Source: Rebecca billardiae RCC1528 (Eukaryota > Haptophyta). From it: DNA of 64,000 nt. Shown here piece by piece: positions 20,189-29,900 of the stretch (its first letter is position 1; each line of letters opens with the position of its first letter). The DNA lies in contig OZ251254.1 of NCBI GenBank assembly GCA_965240325.2, forward strand, positions 62,001 to 126,000, written 5' to 3'. The translations under genes and the position numbers were made by a program. The notes beneath the pieces were generated by a model that did not search any database, was not told where the DNA came from, and was given only the letters and a program-made list of their open reading frames with translations.

Positions 20189-20775
20189 CCACTATAATAA
20201 CTGTCAGGCAGCGCCATCGTGCCGACGTGCCCACGGCCCACGTGCGCGAATTTGTGCGACATTCACAGCGACGAGGTCGCGGTCCCCGGCCGCTCCGACG
20301 CGCTCTTGACTTCCGCGTGGGACGTGCGGAGGTCAAGATGACCCATCCTACTCGTCGACGGTGCCGACCTCGCCGCCCTGAATGTCGCACAAATTTGAGA
20401 TTGGCACCTCGCGCGTGCAGGCCGCGACACGCATGCCAGGTCCGCGCGGCGCTCTGTGGGCAAGCGAGCCAAGGGGCGCAGCGAGTCCGGTGCGGCTGTC
20501 GTACGGGTCGAGCGCGAGCGCCGAGTCGCAGCCGCGCGCGCGCCGCGCCGCTGGCGCCGGGTCGCCCGGGGGAGAAGGCGCAGCTGCAGCGCTCCTTCTG
20601 CCATCACGCGATCCGCCGGCAGAAACACCAGACTTTGCGCCCAGTTTGGACCAAAACGATGGGTTTTTAACTCCGCGCGATCTGGGCAAAGGTTCTGGGT
20701 AACCTGACAGTTATAGTGGCTCGGCCCTTTATGATGAACACCGGCCCGGCCTAACTGTCGCGCGTATATCAAGGC
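20189..20775. repeat. Dispersed repeat, related copies at 21835-21985 and 54440-54945
   Basis: The stretch 20189-20640 is matched in inverted orientation by about 54945-54470. Shared strings include CTGTCAGGCAGCGCCATCGT near one end and CGCGTGATGGCAGAAGGAGC in reverse. The stretch 20658-20770 is repeated in direct orientation at 21838-21965. The first copy carries inverted CCACTATA(ATA)ACTGTCAGG motifs at 20189-20208 and 20703-20719. Because homology to the 21.8-kb copy runs past the right motif, these are not proven termini. Confidence 0.75.
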
Positions 20776-20989
20776 GATCGCCTCGGACGAGTAGCCGCCG
20801 CCCGAGAGCAGGAAGGGTGCCATCCACACGACCTCCCACCCGCGCAGTCCGTCGTCGCACCGCGCCACGCCGGCCAGCGTGCCGATCACCACGCCGAGCG
20901 CCCATGCTGATTGCTGGATCGATCGTTGGTCGCATTCTGCCCGATGATACGGGCTAAACGACCAAGGGCGAACGACGACGAGTCGAGTC

Positions 20990-21835
20990 GACGACGTATT
21001 CTGCCTATTAGTAAATCATATAGAATGAGAGTACATATGTGCAGTCATCAGCAGGACTGTTGATCATCTTGAATCTTCCTTTTTTAAATTCCCCTTTATA
21101 ACGGGCTCCAAACCAAGATTATGAGCCGGTCGGACCCATATTATTTTCCCGAACCGCATCAGTACGGTACCGCACGTCAAGATATCAGTTTATGGTGAAT
21201 GGTTTGATGAGGGTGAGAGGGTTCACGTGAATCTATAATTAACAAGTGGACCTTCGGAAGATTCGCGAGGAGCGTGTTGTACCGCCAGGTATGATACTAC
21301 TGCTGATTATTCTGATATGGCGGTGAATTGTAGTGAACTGCTAGGTGTTCGGACGTTGTATGATAACACCCGTTTTGCTTCATGCGTTACAAGGCTGTTG
21401 ATTGCTTAGATTCTCTCTCTACCTTACAATATCTGTGCAGCCCCAGCGTCCCTGTTTGTTGAGTCGTATTGATATTTTATGTGTTGGTTTCTAATGTGCA
21501 TACATGTTGCATATTGTGAATAGGAAGAAGCGGTGGCGCGAAGATCGTGTGAATGACAGCTAAGTTGTGCATAGATGTTGCATATTGTGATTAAGAAGAA
21601 GCGGTGGCGCGAAGACTGTGTGGATTACAGCTTAAGTTTTTCTTGTGAGAATTCTGCGTTTTTTATAATGAGCATTAAGTTGTCATTAGTCCTTACGAGC
21701 ACCGCCTGAGGTTGTTCATTGGCTGCTGCACGCAATCTCGCACGATCTGTTGTGATCACCTCCGATCTGCAATTCTACTTATTTGAGAAATTCTCAAAAA
21801 CTCGGAAGTTCGTAGCATTGTAAGGTGTCAGCAAA
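20990..21835. other. AT-rich intergenic island
   Basis: A long, relatively AT-rich block without a gene. It contains a two-copy ~71-bp tandem repeat at about 21495-21636 (tgttgcatattgtga and agaagcggtggcgcgaaga in each unit). It also has a 24-bp string, at about 21089-21112, whose reverse complement recurs at about 49150-49174. Confidence 0.7.
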
Positions 21836-22062
21836 ACGTCATGGGTTTTTAACTCCGCGCGATCTGGCCCGCTGGGTGCAAAGGATCTGGGTAACCTGAC
21901 CGAGTTATAGTGGCTCGGCCCTTTATGATGATGAACACCGGCCCGGCCTAACTGTCGCGCGTATATCATCGACATATCAGCATCGTTATGTCCTGGCAAC
22001 TATCTAGTGTCAGTGAGTAACTAGTGAGTCACACGCTGACTGCTACAGTACGACTACGAGAC

Positions 22063-23070
22063 TCACCACGCGGGCCCGCCGCCGGGCCCGCCCGTGCGCA
22101 TGAGCGGGTCGCAGCCGTCGTCCTCGACGAAGAGCGCGTCTGTGAACATCGCCTCGAGCAGCTCGCGCACGTACTCGAGCCGCTCGGCCGCGTGCTGCGT
22201 GCGCAGCAGCGCGTCGAGCATCGGCGGCGGCAGCCCGGCCGCGCCGCCGTCCGCCGGCGCCACGCCGCCGCCGCCGCCCGCCTCCGCGCCGCTGCCCTCG
22301 GCGTGCCGCACCCACGCGGCGCACAGCGCGAAGCTCGCCGCCTCCGGCTCGTCCGCGTGCGCCGCGAGGCTCTCCCGGCTCGCGTCCACCAGCCGCGCGA
22401 GTCCGGGCCCCAGCAGTCCGGGGCCAGCCGGACCGCCGGACTCGGGCGGCTCGACGCCCGCGCGCACGCGCCGCGCCGCCATCGTCGCCAGCCGGACCGG
22501 ATCGGCGTCGAGCAGCTCCCGGACTGCGGCGAGCTCGGCGGCGGCGCGCTTGGCGGCGCGCGCGTCGCGCGCGTCCGTGAACACGCGCGCCGCGCCGACC
22601 GTGAGCCCAAAGCCGAGGGGCACGGCGCGCGTCGCGCCCAGCACGAACCGCTCCGCGCCGGCGAGGGTGAGCTCCCAGCCTCCTGCCGCGTCCGCGCGCG
22701 CGCGCAGCACGCGGCCGAGCACGCCTGGGCTGTCGCGCGCGCCGCAGAGCACGCCGACGTACACTGGCGCGAGGCCCGCCGCGTCGGCGTCGGCGCCGAG
22801 CGCCTCGGCGCACCGCCGCGCGAGCAGACGCTCCGCGGGCGAGCGCAGCGAGTACGTGCGCGTGTCGCCGCGCGGCATGAGCGCCGGGTGGTGCGCGCCG
22901 CCGCCCGCCGCCGCGCCGGCGGGCAGCAGTGGCACGGCGGTGCTGAGCACGGCGCCGCCGAGCAGGCCCGCCGCGGCGTCGGTGTCGGCGTGGGCGGCGC
23001 GTCGGTGGCGCGCGGTGCGGTCGGGGCGCGCTTCGTTGCCGCCGCTACCACCGCCGCCAGCCGCTTCGCT

Positions 23071-23102
<32 letters not shown>

Positions 23103-25641
23103 TATCGCTGCCGCCATCGCCGCCGCCATCGCCGCCGCCATCGCCGCCGCCATCGCCGCCGCCATCGCCGCCGCCATCGCCGCCGCCAGTGCCGACGCCG
23201 CCGCCGCCGCCACCGCCGCCCGCGCCTCCGCCAGCCCCGCCGCCCCCGCCTCCGCCAGCCCCGCCGCCCCCGCCTCCGCACCCGAAGTCAATGTCCGCGT
23301 CCCGCCCTCCGCTCTCGCGCGCCCAGCCCTCCACGGAGCGCAGCGCCGCCGAGCCGTGCAGCGGACACCCGCGCGGCGCGCGCCACGCCGCGTCCGCACG
23401 CTCAAGCAGCGGCAGCAGCGGCGCCGGCAGCGGGCCCGGCTCCGCGGCCGCGGCCACGGCCGCGGCGCACGCGGCGTAGACGCGCGGCGCGGTCTCGCCG
23501 GCCGTGCCGCCGCCGCCGCCGCCGCCTCCGCGCCGGCGGAACAGCGCCAGTGCCGCGCCGCTGCGGTGGACGTGCGAGCGCGCCGCGCCGCCGCCGAGCG
23601 GCGCGATCGGAGCAGCCGCGTGCAGCCCAGCCAGGCGCAGCGGCGGCGGCGGTGGCGGCGGCGGCGGCGCGGCGGCGGCGGGCTCGGTGGTGGCGCCGGG
23701 TGGCGGCGGCGCCGGGCGGGTTGCGCTGCCCGCGCGCGCCACGCCCGCCGCCATCAGCGCGGACGCGGCGTCGACGCCGGGCGCGCCGTAATACGGCCCG
23801 CTGCCGTGCCACCCGCCGTGCGGCGCCGCGCGATCGCACGCGCCGAGCAGCAGCGCAAAGCGCCCCGCCCGCAGCGCGGGCGCGGCGGCCGCGAGGGCGT
23901 GCGTCGCGTCGCGGGCCGCGAGCGACGCCGAGCTCGCGCAGAGGGCGACGCGCGCGCCGCTCACGCAGAGCCCCGCCGAGTCGGGCGCGACGAGCGCGCC
24001 CGCCTCGCCGCCCCAGCCAGTGGCCGCCTCCGCCTCCGCCTCCGCCTCCGCCTCCGCCTCCGCCTCCGCCTCCGCCTCCGCCTCCGCCTCCGTCGCCGCC
24101 GCCGCTTGCCGCGCGGCGGCGTCGGCGGCGTCGGCGCCCGAGCCACCTGCGGCGGCGGCGGCGGCGCCGCCGCGCGGCGCCGCGCCGTCGGCCGCGCCGC
24201 CCCACGCGCCCTCGCCGCCGCCGGCCGGCTGCGCGCCCTCGCCGCCGCCGGCCGGCTGCGCGCCCTCGCCGCCGCCGGCCGGCTGCGCGCCGCGCGTGCG
24301 CAGGAGGCAGAGTGGTGCCCACGGCGCGTGCTCCGAGCCCGCGCCGGCCGGCGGCGCGTCCGCGCGCGCGCGCCGCGGTGGCAGCTGCGCGCCCCAGCGC
24401 AGCTGGCCCTGCGCCGCGCCGCTGCCGTCGTCCACAATCGCCAACTCGGAAAACGGCACCGCGATCTCGGCGCGCGAGATTGCGGCACCCGCGAGCAAAT
24501 CGGCGGCGGCGCCGCCGCCGCCGCCCTCGTCCGCGCCGCCGCCGCCGCCGAGCGCCACCGCGGGGATGCCCAGGTGGGTGAGCCGCGCGGCGCGCGGCGC
24601 GCCGCCCGGCCCCGCGCGCGCCTCGCCCTCGTCGAACCGAAAGTGCGCCTGCGCCTCGAGCAGTCCGGTGGGCGCGAGTCCGGACCCCAGAAGCACGGTG
24701 TCGACCGCGATGTCGCCGCTCAGCGCGACGCCCGCCACGCCCGCGCGCAGCGGACCGCCGCACCCGCCGGCGGCGGCGCCGCCCCACACCGTGGCGGCCA
24801 CGCGCGGCAGGCCGCCCGGGCCGGGGCTAGGGCCCGGGCCGGGGCTAGGGCTCGGGCTCGGGGCGAACGGCTCGGCGTCGAGGCCGCCGCCGAGCGCGCG
24901 CGGCCGCCGCCCGTCGGCGTACGCCACCGCGCCGAGCGTGGAAGAGTCCGGGAACGCGGCGTCCAGCCGGCGGAGCAGAGGCTCCACGTCGAAGCACGGC
25001 GTGGCGAAGAGCAGGAAGACCGGCGGCGCCGCGCCCGCCGCGAGCAGCTCCGGCATGCAGCGCAAGTCCGGGAGAAGTCCCGTGCGCTGCAGGCTGAAGA
25101 GCTCGACCTGGACGCGCGGCAGCCATGCTGCGACGACCGAGAGGGCGCGCTCGCCCGCCGCCGTCTCGCACTCGGCCGGGTCGAAGCGGTGGGCGTCACC
25201 GCCGGCACCGACGCCACCGACGCCACTGCCGGCACTGCCGTAAGCGCCGTCACCGCCGTCACCGACGCCGCCGCCTTTGGCCGCGCGCTCGCCGCCGCCG
25301 CCGCCGCCGCCGCGCGCCGGCGGCGCGGGGCGCAGCAGCGAGTACGCGGAGCAGCCGAGCGTGACGTGCGGCAGGCGCGGGTCGTGCGCGCCCAGCGCCG
25401 CGAGCACCTCGCCCGCCGCGTGCCCGCGCGTCCACACGAGCAGCAGGTCGGCGCCGCGCGCTCCGACCGACTCGACGCATTCGCCGACGGCGGCGGCGGT
25501 GGAGTCGGCGGTGGAGAGCGCGGCGGCGAAGCGCAGCTCGGCGTCGGGCGCGTCCGTGCGCGCGGAGGGGGTGGACGAGAAGGGCCGGCGCGCCGCGCGT
25601 GCGGCGCTCCACACGCGGCGCGCGCACGACTGGAGCGCCAT
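22063..25641 (-). CDS. FIST (N+C) protein fused to a LON substrate-binding-like domain, organelle-targeted
   Basis: 1192 aa in a single frame. The N-terminus MALQSCARRVWSAARAARRP with FSSTPSA looks like a mitochondrial presequence. Residues about 35-370 match FIST_N: DLLLVWTRGH, VTLGCSAYSLL, PVFLLFATPCFDVEPLLRRL, STLGAVAYADG and the typical AGVAGVALSGDIAVDTVLL. Residues about 580-700 match FIST_C: GRFALLLGACDR, YYGAPGVDAA and an ending GGGAARSHVHRSGAALALFR. FIST domains are small-ligand sensory modules in bacterial and eukaryotic signalling proteins. After a long Gly/Asp repeat (about 765-865) comes a LON N-terminal-like domain (about 880-1165): RSPAERLLARRCAEA, PVYVGVLCGA, VLGRVLRARA, GWELTLAGAERFVLG and the closing helix QHAAERLEYVRELLEAM. 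There is no AAA+ or protease domain. Hypothesis: a ligand-gated substrate recognition factor. It is divergent from the kinesin-fusion gene. Confidence 0.75.
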
Positions 25642-25757
25642 CGCCGCCGAGCGGGCTCGCGGGCGCGGCGTGAAGGGAGGGCCGCGCCTTCTGCGGCCAG
25701 CTGTCCGGCTGGGCCGTCTGAAAAAAGACCGAAAGACCGAAAGAGCTGCGAACTTTC

Positions 25758-26635
25758 AGGGACCGTCGCTCGCACTTTCCGCGGCTGCGAGTAGAGTGAA
25801 CTCGCACTCGCACTTTTGAGGGGACTTTGCGAGTGCACTGCGAGTTGAACTCGCAGGCCCCACTGGGCGGAATGGGTGGCTGCGAGTGCGAGTGCGAGTA
25901 AAGTGCGAGTCCCAACTCGCAAAGTGCGAGTCCCAACTCGCAACGTGTCCGGGGGCGCAGCCCCCGGACACGCCCAGCGGGGGGTCCGGGCGGCCTGAGG
26001 CGAAGAAAATTTTTGGCCCTATTTGGCCCTATTAGAGCATGCCTTACACCCGACCCGCCGCCCTGACCACCCTGCCACCGCGCCTGCGTCGCCAGCTGTT
26101 TGTCGGCGCGCGACACCTTCTTGAAGCCCGCAGCGAGGAGGCCCGATTGCTTGAGCTGCTTCTCGACGGGCATACTCACCGACATGCCCACCTGCTGCAT
26201 GGTCCGCTTCGCCCCCAGCGCTGCCTCGTCCGCCTTGATGGAGGCCTTCTTGCTGTACTCGGTCAGCGGGTGCATCGTCTTCAGGTGGTTGCCCGCGTTT
26301 GTGATCGTGAAGACCGACTTGCCCCCCTTCGAGCGCACCTTGTCGAGGGGGAGCGTGAAGCGCTGGCCGCATCCCGGCATGACGCACACGTGCGTGTACA
26401 GCTTCGGGTTGCTCGACTGACTGCCCACCTGAACGTACGAGAAGTCGGTCGGCGCCGCTTGCGAGATGGGGTGGACGTGCGTCCACAAGAGCGAGACACC
26501 TTTGCCGTTGGGGGGCAGATCGAGCCAGGCCGGGTCGATCACCCCGCGCTGGTTCGACAGCGACCAGACGGTGATCTCGGCAGCCGGCGCCGACGCAGGC
26601 GCCGAAGCGACCGGCGCCGCCGATGAGCTCGCCAT
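25758..26635 (-). pseudogene. Truncated hAT transposase N-terminus with BED-type zinc finger
   Basis: From the ATG at 26635, residues 1-185 look like genuine protein. A variable N-terminus leads to a BED-like finger at about 83-120, with Cys-x4-Cys in HVCVMPGCGQRF and His-x4-His in GNHLKTMHP. A basic/hydrophobic helix region follows, ending GFKKVSRADKQLATQARW. After this the frame runs into Gly-rich and then GCGAGT-repeat DNA with no family character. The frame stays open past the element's left end into FIST-gene sequence to 25259, so no native stop exists. BED fingers of hAT transposases bind element ends. The DDE/RNase H-like catalytic domain and C-terminal dimerisation domain are missing. 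A splice to an exon elsewhere cannot be excluded. Confidence 0.75.
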
Positions 26636-26918
26636 TTGCCGCCCTGGGCTGGGCGGGGGGCAGCGAGGCTTTGACGCTTTGTGACTCGCCTGCCGTGCAG
26701 GCGGTCACGAGGCCGCCCAGGGACTCGCACTTCTGCTCGCGCCAACTCGCATGCTCGCGCTAGACCGCACCTTGCGAGTACCTTTGCGAGTTGACTCGCA
26801 AGCCCGCTGGGCCGGATCGGCGCCTTGCGAGCGCGAGTGCGAGTGCCCTGCTCGCACTCGCGCTCGCGCCCTGCTCGCACTCGCACCGCGAGTGCCTCGC
26901 TGCGAGCACCAGCCCCTG
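25758..26918 (-). mobile_element. hAT-type transposon, internally deleted, with 8-bp TSD
   Basis: The ends are CAGGGACCGTCGCTCGCA at 25758 and, reverse-complemented at 26918, CAGGGGCTGGTGCTCGCA; the CAGGG ends are typical of hAT elements. The perfect 8-bp duplication CGAACTTT lies at 25750-25757 and 26919-26926. Both subterminal regions are packed with GCGAGT/ACTCGC hexamers in both orientations (about 25765-25945 and 26730-26915), as expected for transposase binding arrays. The element encodes only a BED-finger N-terminus, with no catalytic or dimerisation region in its 1161 bp, so it is a non-autonomous derivative. It also holds a 13-bp-arm hairpin at 25944-25972. Confidence 0.92.
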
Positions 26919-26970
26919 CGAACTTTGCAGACCGGCGCGACCGGTCCGTCTCGCGCGGCCGCGTCTGGTC

Positions 26971-29900
26971 ATGGCGTCGCCGCCCTCGCCGATGCACGTC
27001 GCGGTGCGCATCCGGCCGGCGCAGCCGCACGACCCGCCCGGCGACGAGGCGCCCGCGTTCGCACTCGAGAGCGACCACGCCGTGCGCACGCGCGCCGGCG
27101 AGCGCGTCGCCGTCGACGCCGCCCTCGGCCCGGACGCGTCGCAGGCGCGCGTGTTTGAGCTGTCTGCGCGGCCGCTCGCCGACGCGGTCGTGGACGGCGT
27201 GGACGCGTGCCTCTTCGCGTTCGGGCCGACGGGCTCGGGCAAGACATACTCGATGCTCGGCCCCGACGACCACGCCCTCCTCGCCGACGCCTCCGCGCAC
27301 GCCGGCGTGCTGCCGCGCGCCGCCGCTCACGTGTTCAAACGGATCGCGCAAGTCGAGGCAGAGCACCGCGCGGCGGCGGCGGCGGCGGCGGGTGGCGGCG
27401 GCGGCGCGCAGGCGGGGCGGTGCGCGGCGGGGGCCGAGGCCGCCGTGCCGTGGTTCGAGGTGCACGCCTCGTACGTCGAGGTGCACTGCGGCCGAGTGTA
27501 CGACCTGCTCGCACCGGCAAGGGCGGCGGCTGGTGAGCCTGGCTGGTACGCACCCAGCCGCCTCGGCTCCTCCCGGACTCCTGGCCTCCTCCGGAGCCGC
27601 CTGGGCTCCCGGACTCCTGGCCCCCTCCGGCCGCCATGTGGTGAGCCCGCTGCGTCCAGCCATGCCGACAACAAGAGGCATCATCATCATCGCCACTCTG
27701 ATGATGTCGAAACACAACAGCATGCGACCCTCCCGCCGACGGCGGGCGCGGCGGAGGCGGCGCCAGCGGCGGCCGCGGACGACCAGGACGCGCGCGTCCT
27801 GGAGCCTGGGCGGCTCACGGGTGCGTCCAAGCCACCCGTGAGCCCCGCCGCCGCGCCGCCGCCGCGCACGTCGCTCCGGCTCAAGGCCGAAGGCCCGTCC
27901 GGCCGCGTGGTGCCTGCCGGCGCGCGCGTGGAGCGCGTGCGCTCGGCGCGCGAGCTGGTGCGCCTGGTGCGCCTCGGCTCGCGCGCGCGCGCCACCGCGC
28001 CCACGGGCGTGCACGCGCACTCGAGCCGCTCGCACGCGCTACTCACCCTGCGGGTGGAGAGGCGGTGGCGCGAGGCACGGGCGGGGCCGGGCGCGCGCGC
28101 CGACGGCGGCGCCGCGCAGCCGGGCATGAGCCCGAGCGCCGCCGACGCGGAGCGCGCCGGGGTCGCAGCAGACTCGGGCGCGCGCGCGCGCGTCACCACG
28201 CTCACTTTGTGTGATCTAGCCGGCTCGGAAGGGATGGAGCGCGCGCACGCGGGGCGCGCGGACGGCGCGGGCGCCGCGACGAACGTGGACCTGCTCTGGC
28301 TCGGTCGCGTGCTCGCGGCGCGCGCGCGCGGCGAGCCCGCCGCGCGCGTGCCCTTCCGCGCGCGCGCGCTCACGCAGCTGCTGCGCGCCGGGCTGGGCGG
28401 CGGCGCGCGCGCGGCCGCGCTCGTGTGCGTGTCGCCCGCGCGCGCGGACGAGGGCGCGGGCGCGCGCGCGCTCGCGTTTGCCGGCACGGCGCGCGCGGTG
28501 CAGCTGCGCCCGCGCATGCAGCCCGCCGCGCCGCCGGCGGCGCCGTGGGAGGCGCCCGACCCGCTCGCCGCCGACACCGAGGACCGAGATTGCAATCTCG
28601 GCCGGCGCGCCCTCTGGCTGCACACGCCGGGCGTGGGCGGGGGTGTGCTCTTCGCGCGCGCCGTCGGGCCGCCCGACGGTCTGCTGGTGCTGCTCGTGCA
28701 CGGCTCGGGCGCGCGCAACTCGTCGGCGGTGTGGACCGAGCTCTGCGTCGAGCTGCACGACCGCGCCCTCGCCGCCGCGGGCGCCGGCGGCGGCAGCGCG
28801 GCGGCGGCGCCCTTCCCTCCGCTGCCGAACGCCGGACTGTCCGGACTGTCCGCCCGGACTCAACGCTGGCCGGTGGCGCCCTTCCCTCCGCTGCTGCTCG
28901 TCGCCATCGACTGCCCCGGCTACGGCCGCTCGCCGGGCGACAGGCAGACGGTGCGCTCAGAGCCCGCCGCGCTGCTCAGCGCGGCGGTGCGCGCGCTCGG
29001 GCGCAGGGAGGCGCTGGCGCTCGTGGGCTCGAGCCAGGGCGCGGCCGCCGTCTTCAACGCCGCCGTGGACGCGCCGGCGCTGTGCGCCGCGCTCGGCGCG
29101 TGCCACCCGGTGCTCCACGCGCCGCTGGCGCGGCTGAGCGCCGTGCGCGCGCCGTGCGTGCTCGCGTTCGACGTGGACGACGACGGCCACCCTGTGGGCG
29201 TGGGCCGGCGCGCCGCGGCGCTGCTGGGGCGGCGCGCGCGGCTGCTCGAGTTCTCCTCGGCCGGCCTCGCGCCCGGCGGCGGCGGCGGCGCGGCCGCGTG
29301 GCTGCGCATGCATTTTGGCGCCGAGCTCTTCAGCACGCTGCGCGCCGCGCTGCGCGCCGCCGCGCGCCGCGGCAGGCCGCCCCCCGGCGCGGTCGCCGAG
29401 GGCCTTCCGCAGCTCGCCTCGCTCGCGGGTGGCGTGCGCGCGTGGGCCGGCTGCCGCGGCGCGGAGGTGGGCGCGTGGTACGCCGAAGCCGACGAAGCGC
29501 CGCCGCCGCCGCCGACGTTTGCGCGCGTGCCGCCGGGCGCGGCGTGGGAGGTGGTGGGCGAGGGCGCGCGCGGCGCCGGAGTCCGGCGGCTGCTGTACGT
29601 GCACCCGGAGTCTGGGACAATCTCGGAGCGGCGGCCGGACGCGCCGGTGGTGCGCGCGCGCGCCGGCACGGCGGCGCAGCCGGCGGAGGCGCAGCGGCGT
29701 TCCGGCGGCATCGGCGCGGTCGAGCAGGCGGACGCGAGGCGTGGGCACGGGCGCGCGCGCCGCGCCGAGCGGCGCGCCGCCCGGCCGAGCGCTGGGGGCA
29801 CGCCCGCTGGCGACGAGCCGGCCCCCGCCGAGTCTGCTGCGTTCATCTCCCAGCGTCATCTCTCGGAGACGGAAGCAAACAACTCGTCGTCGCCGGGAGA

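Larger units (their letters stand above)
25642..26970. promoter_or_regulatory. Divergent promoter split by a hAT insertion
   Basis: It lies between the starts of the FIST-LON (-) and kinesin-fusion (+) genes. Subtracting the 1161-bp element and one 8-bp duplication leaves about 160 bp, in line with the other divergent spacers in the window (236 and 170 bp). No TATA box is apparent. Confidence 0.65.

Noticed and set aside
20189-20719. Calling a fully defined MITE
   Set aside because: Similarity with the 21.8-kb copy extends past the supposed terminus and no clear target duplication exists, so it was kept as a dispersed repeat.
22024-25794. 1256-codon ORF on the plus strand
   Set aside because: Opposite strand of the FIST-LON gene; Arg/Ala-rich with no domain.
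27533-27720. Annotated intron in the kinesin gene
   Set aside because: Good GT and AG borders, but removal of 188 bp breaks the frame, which is otherwise open throughout.
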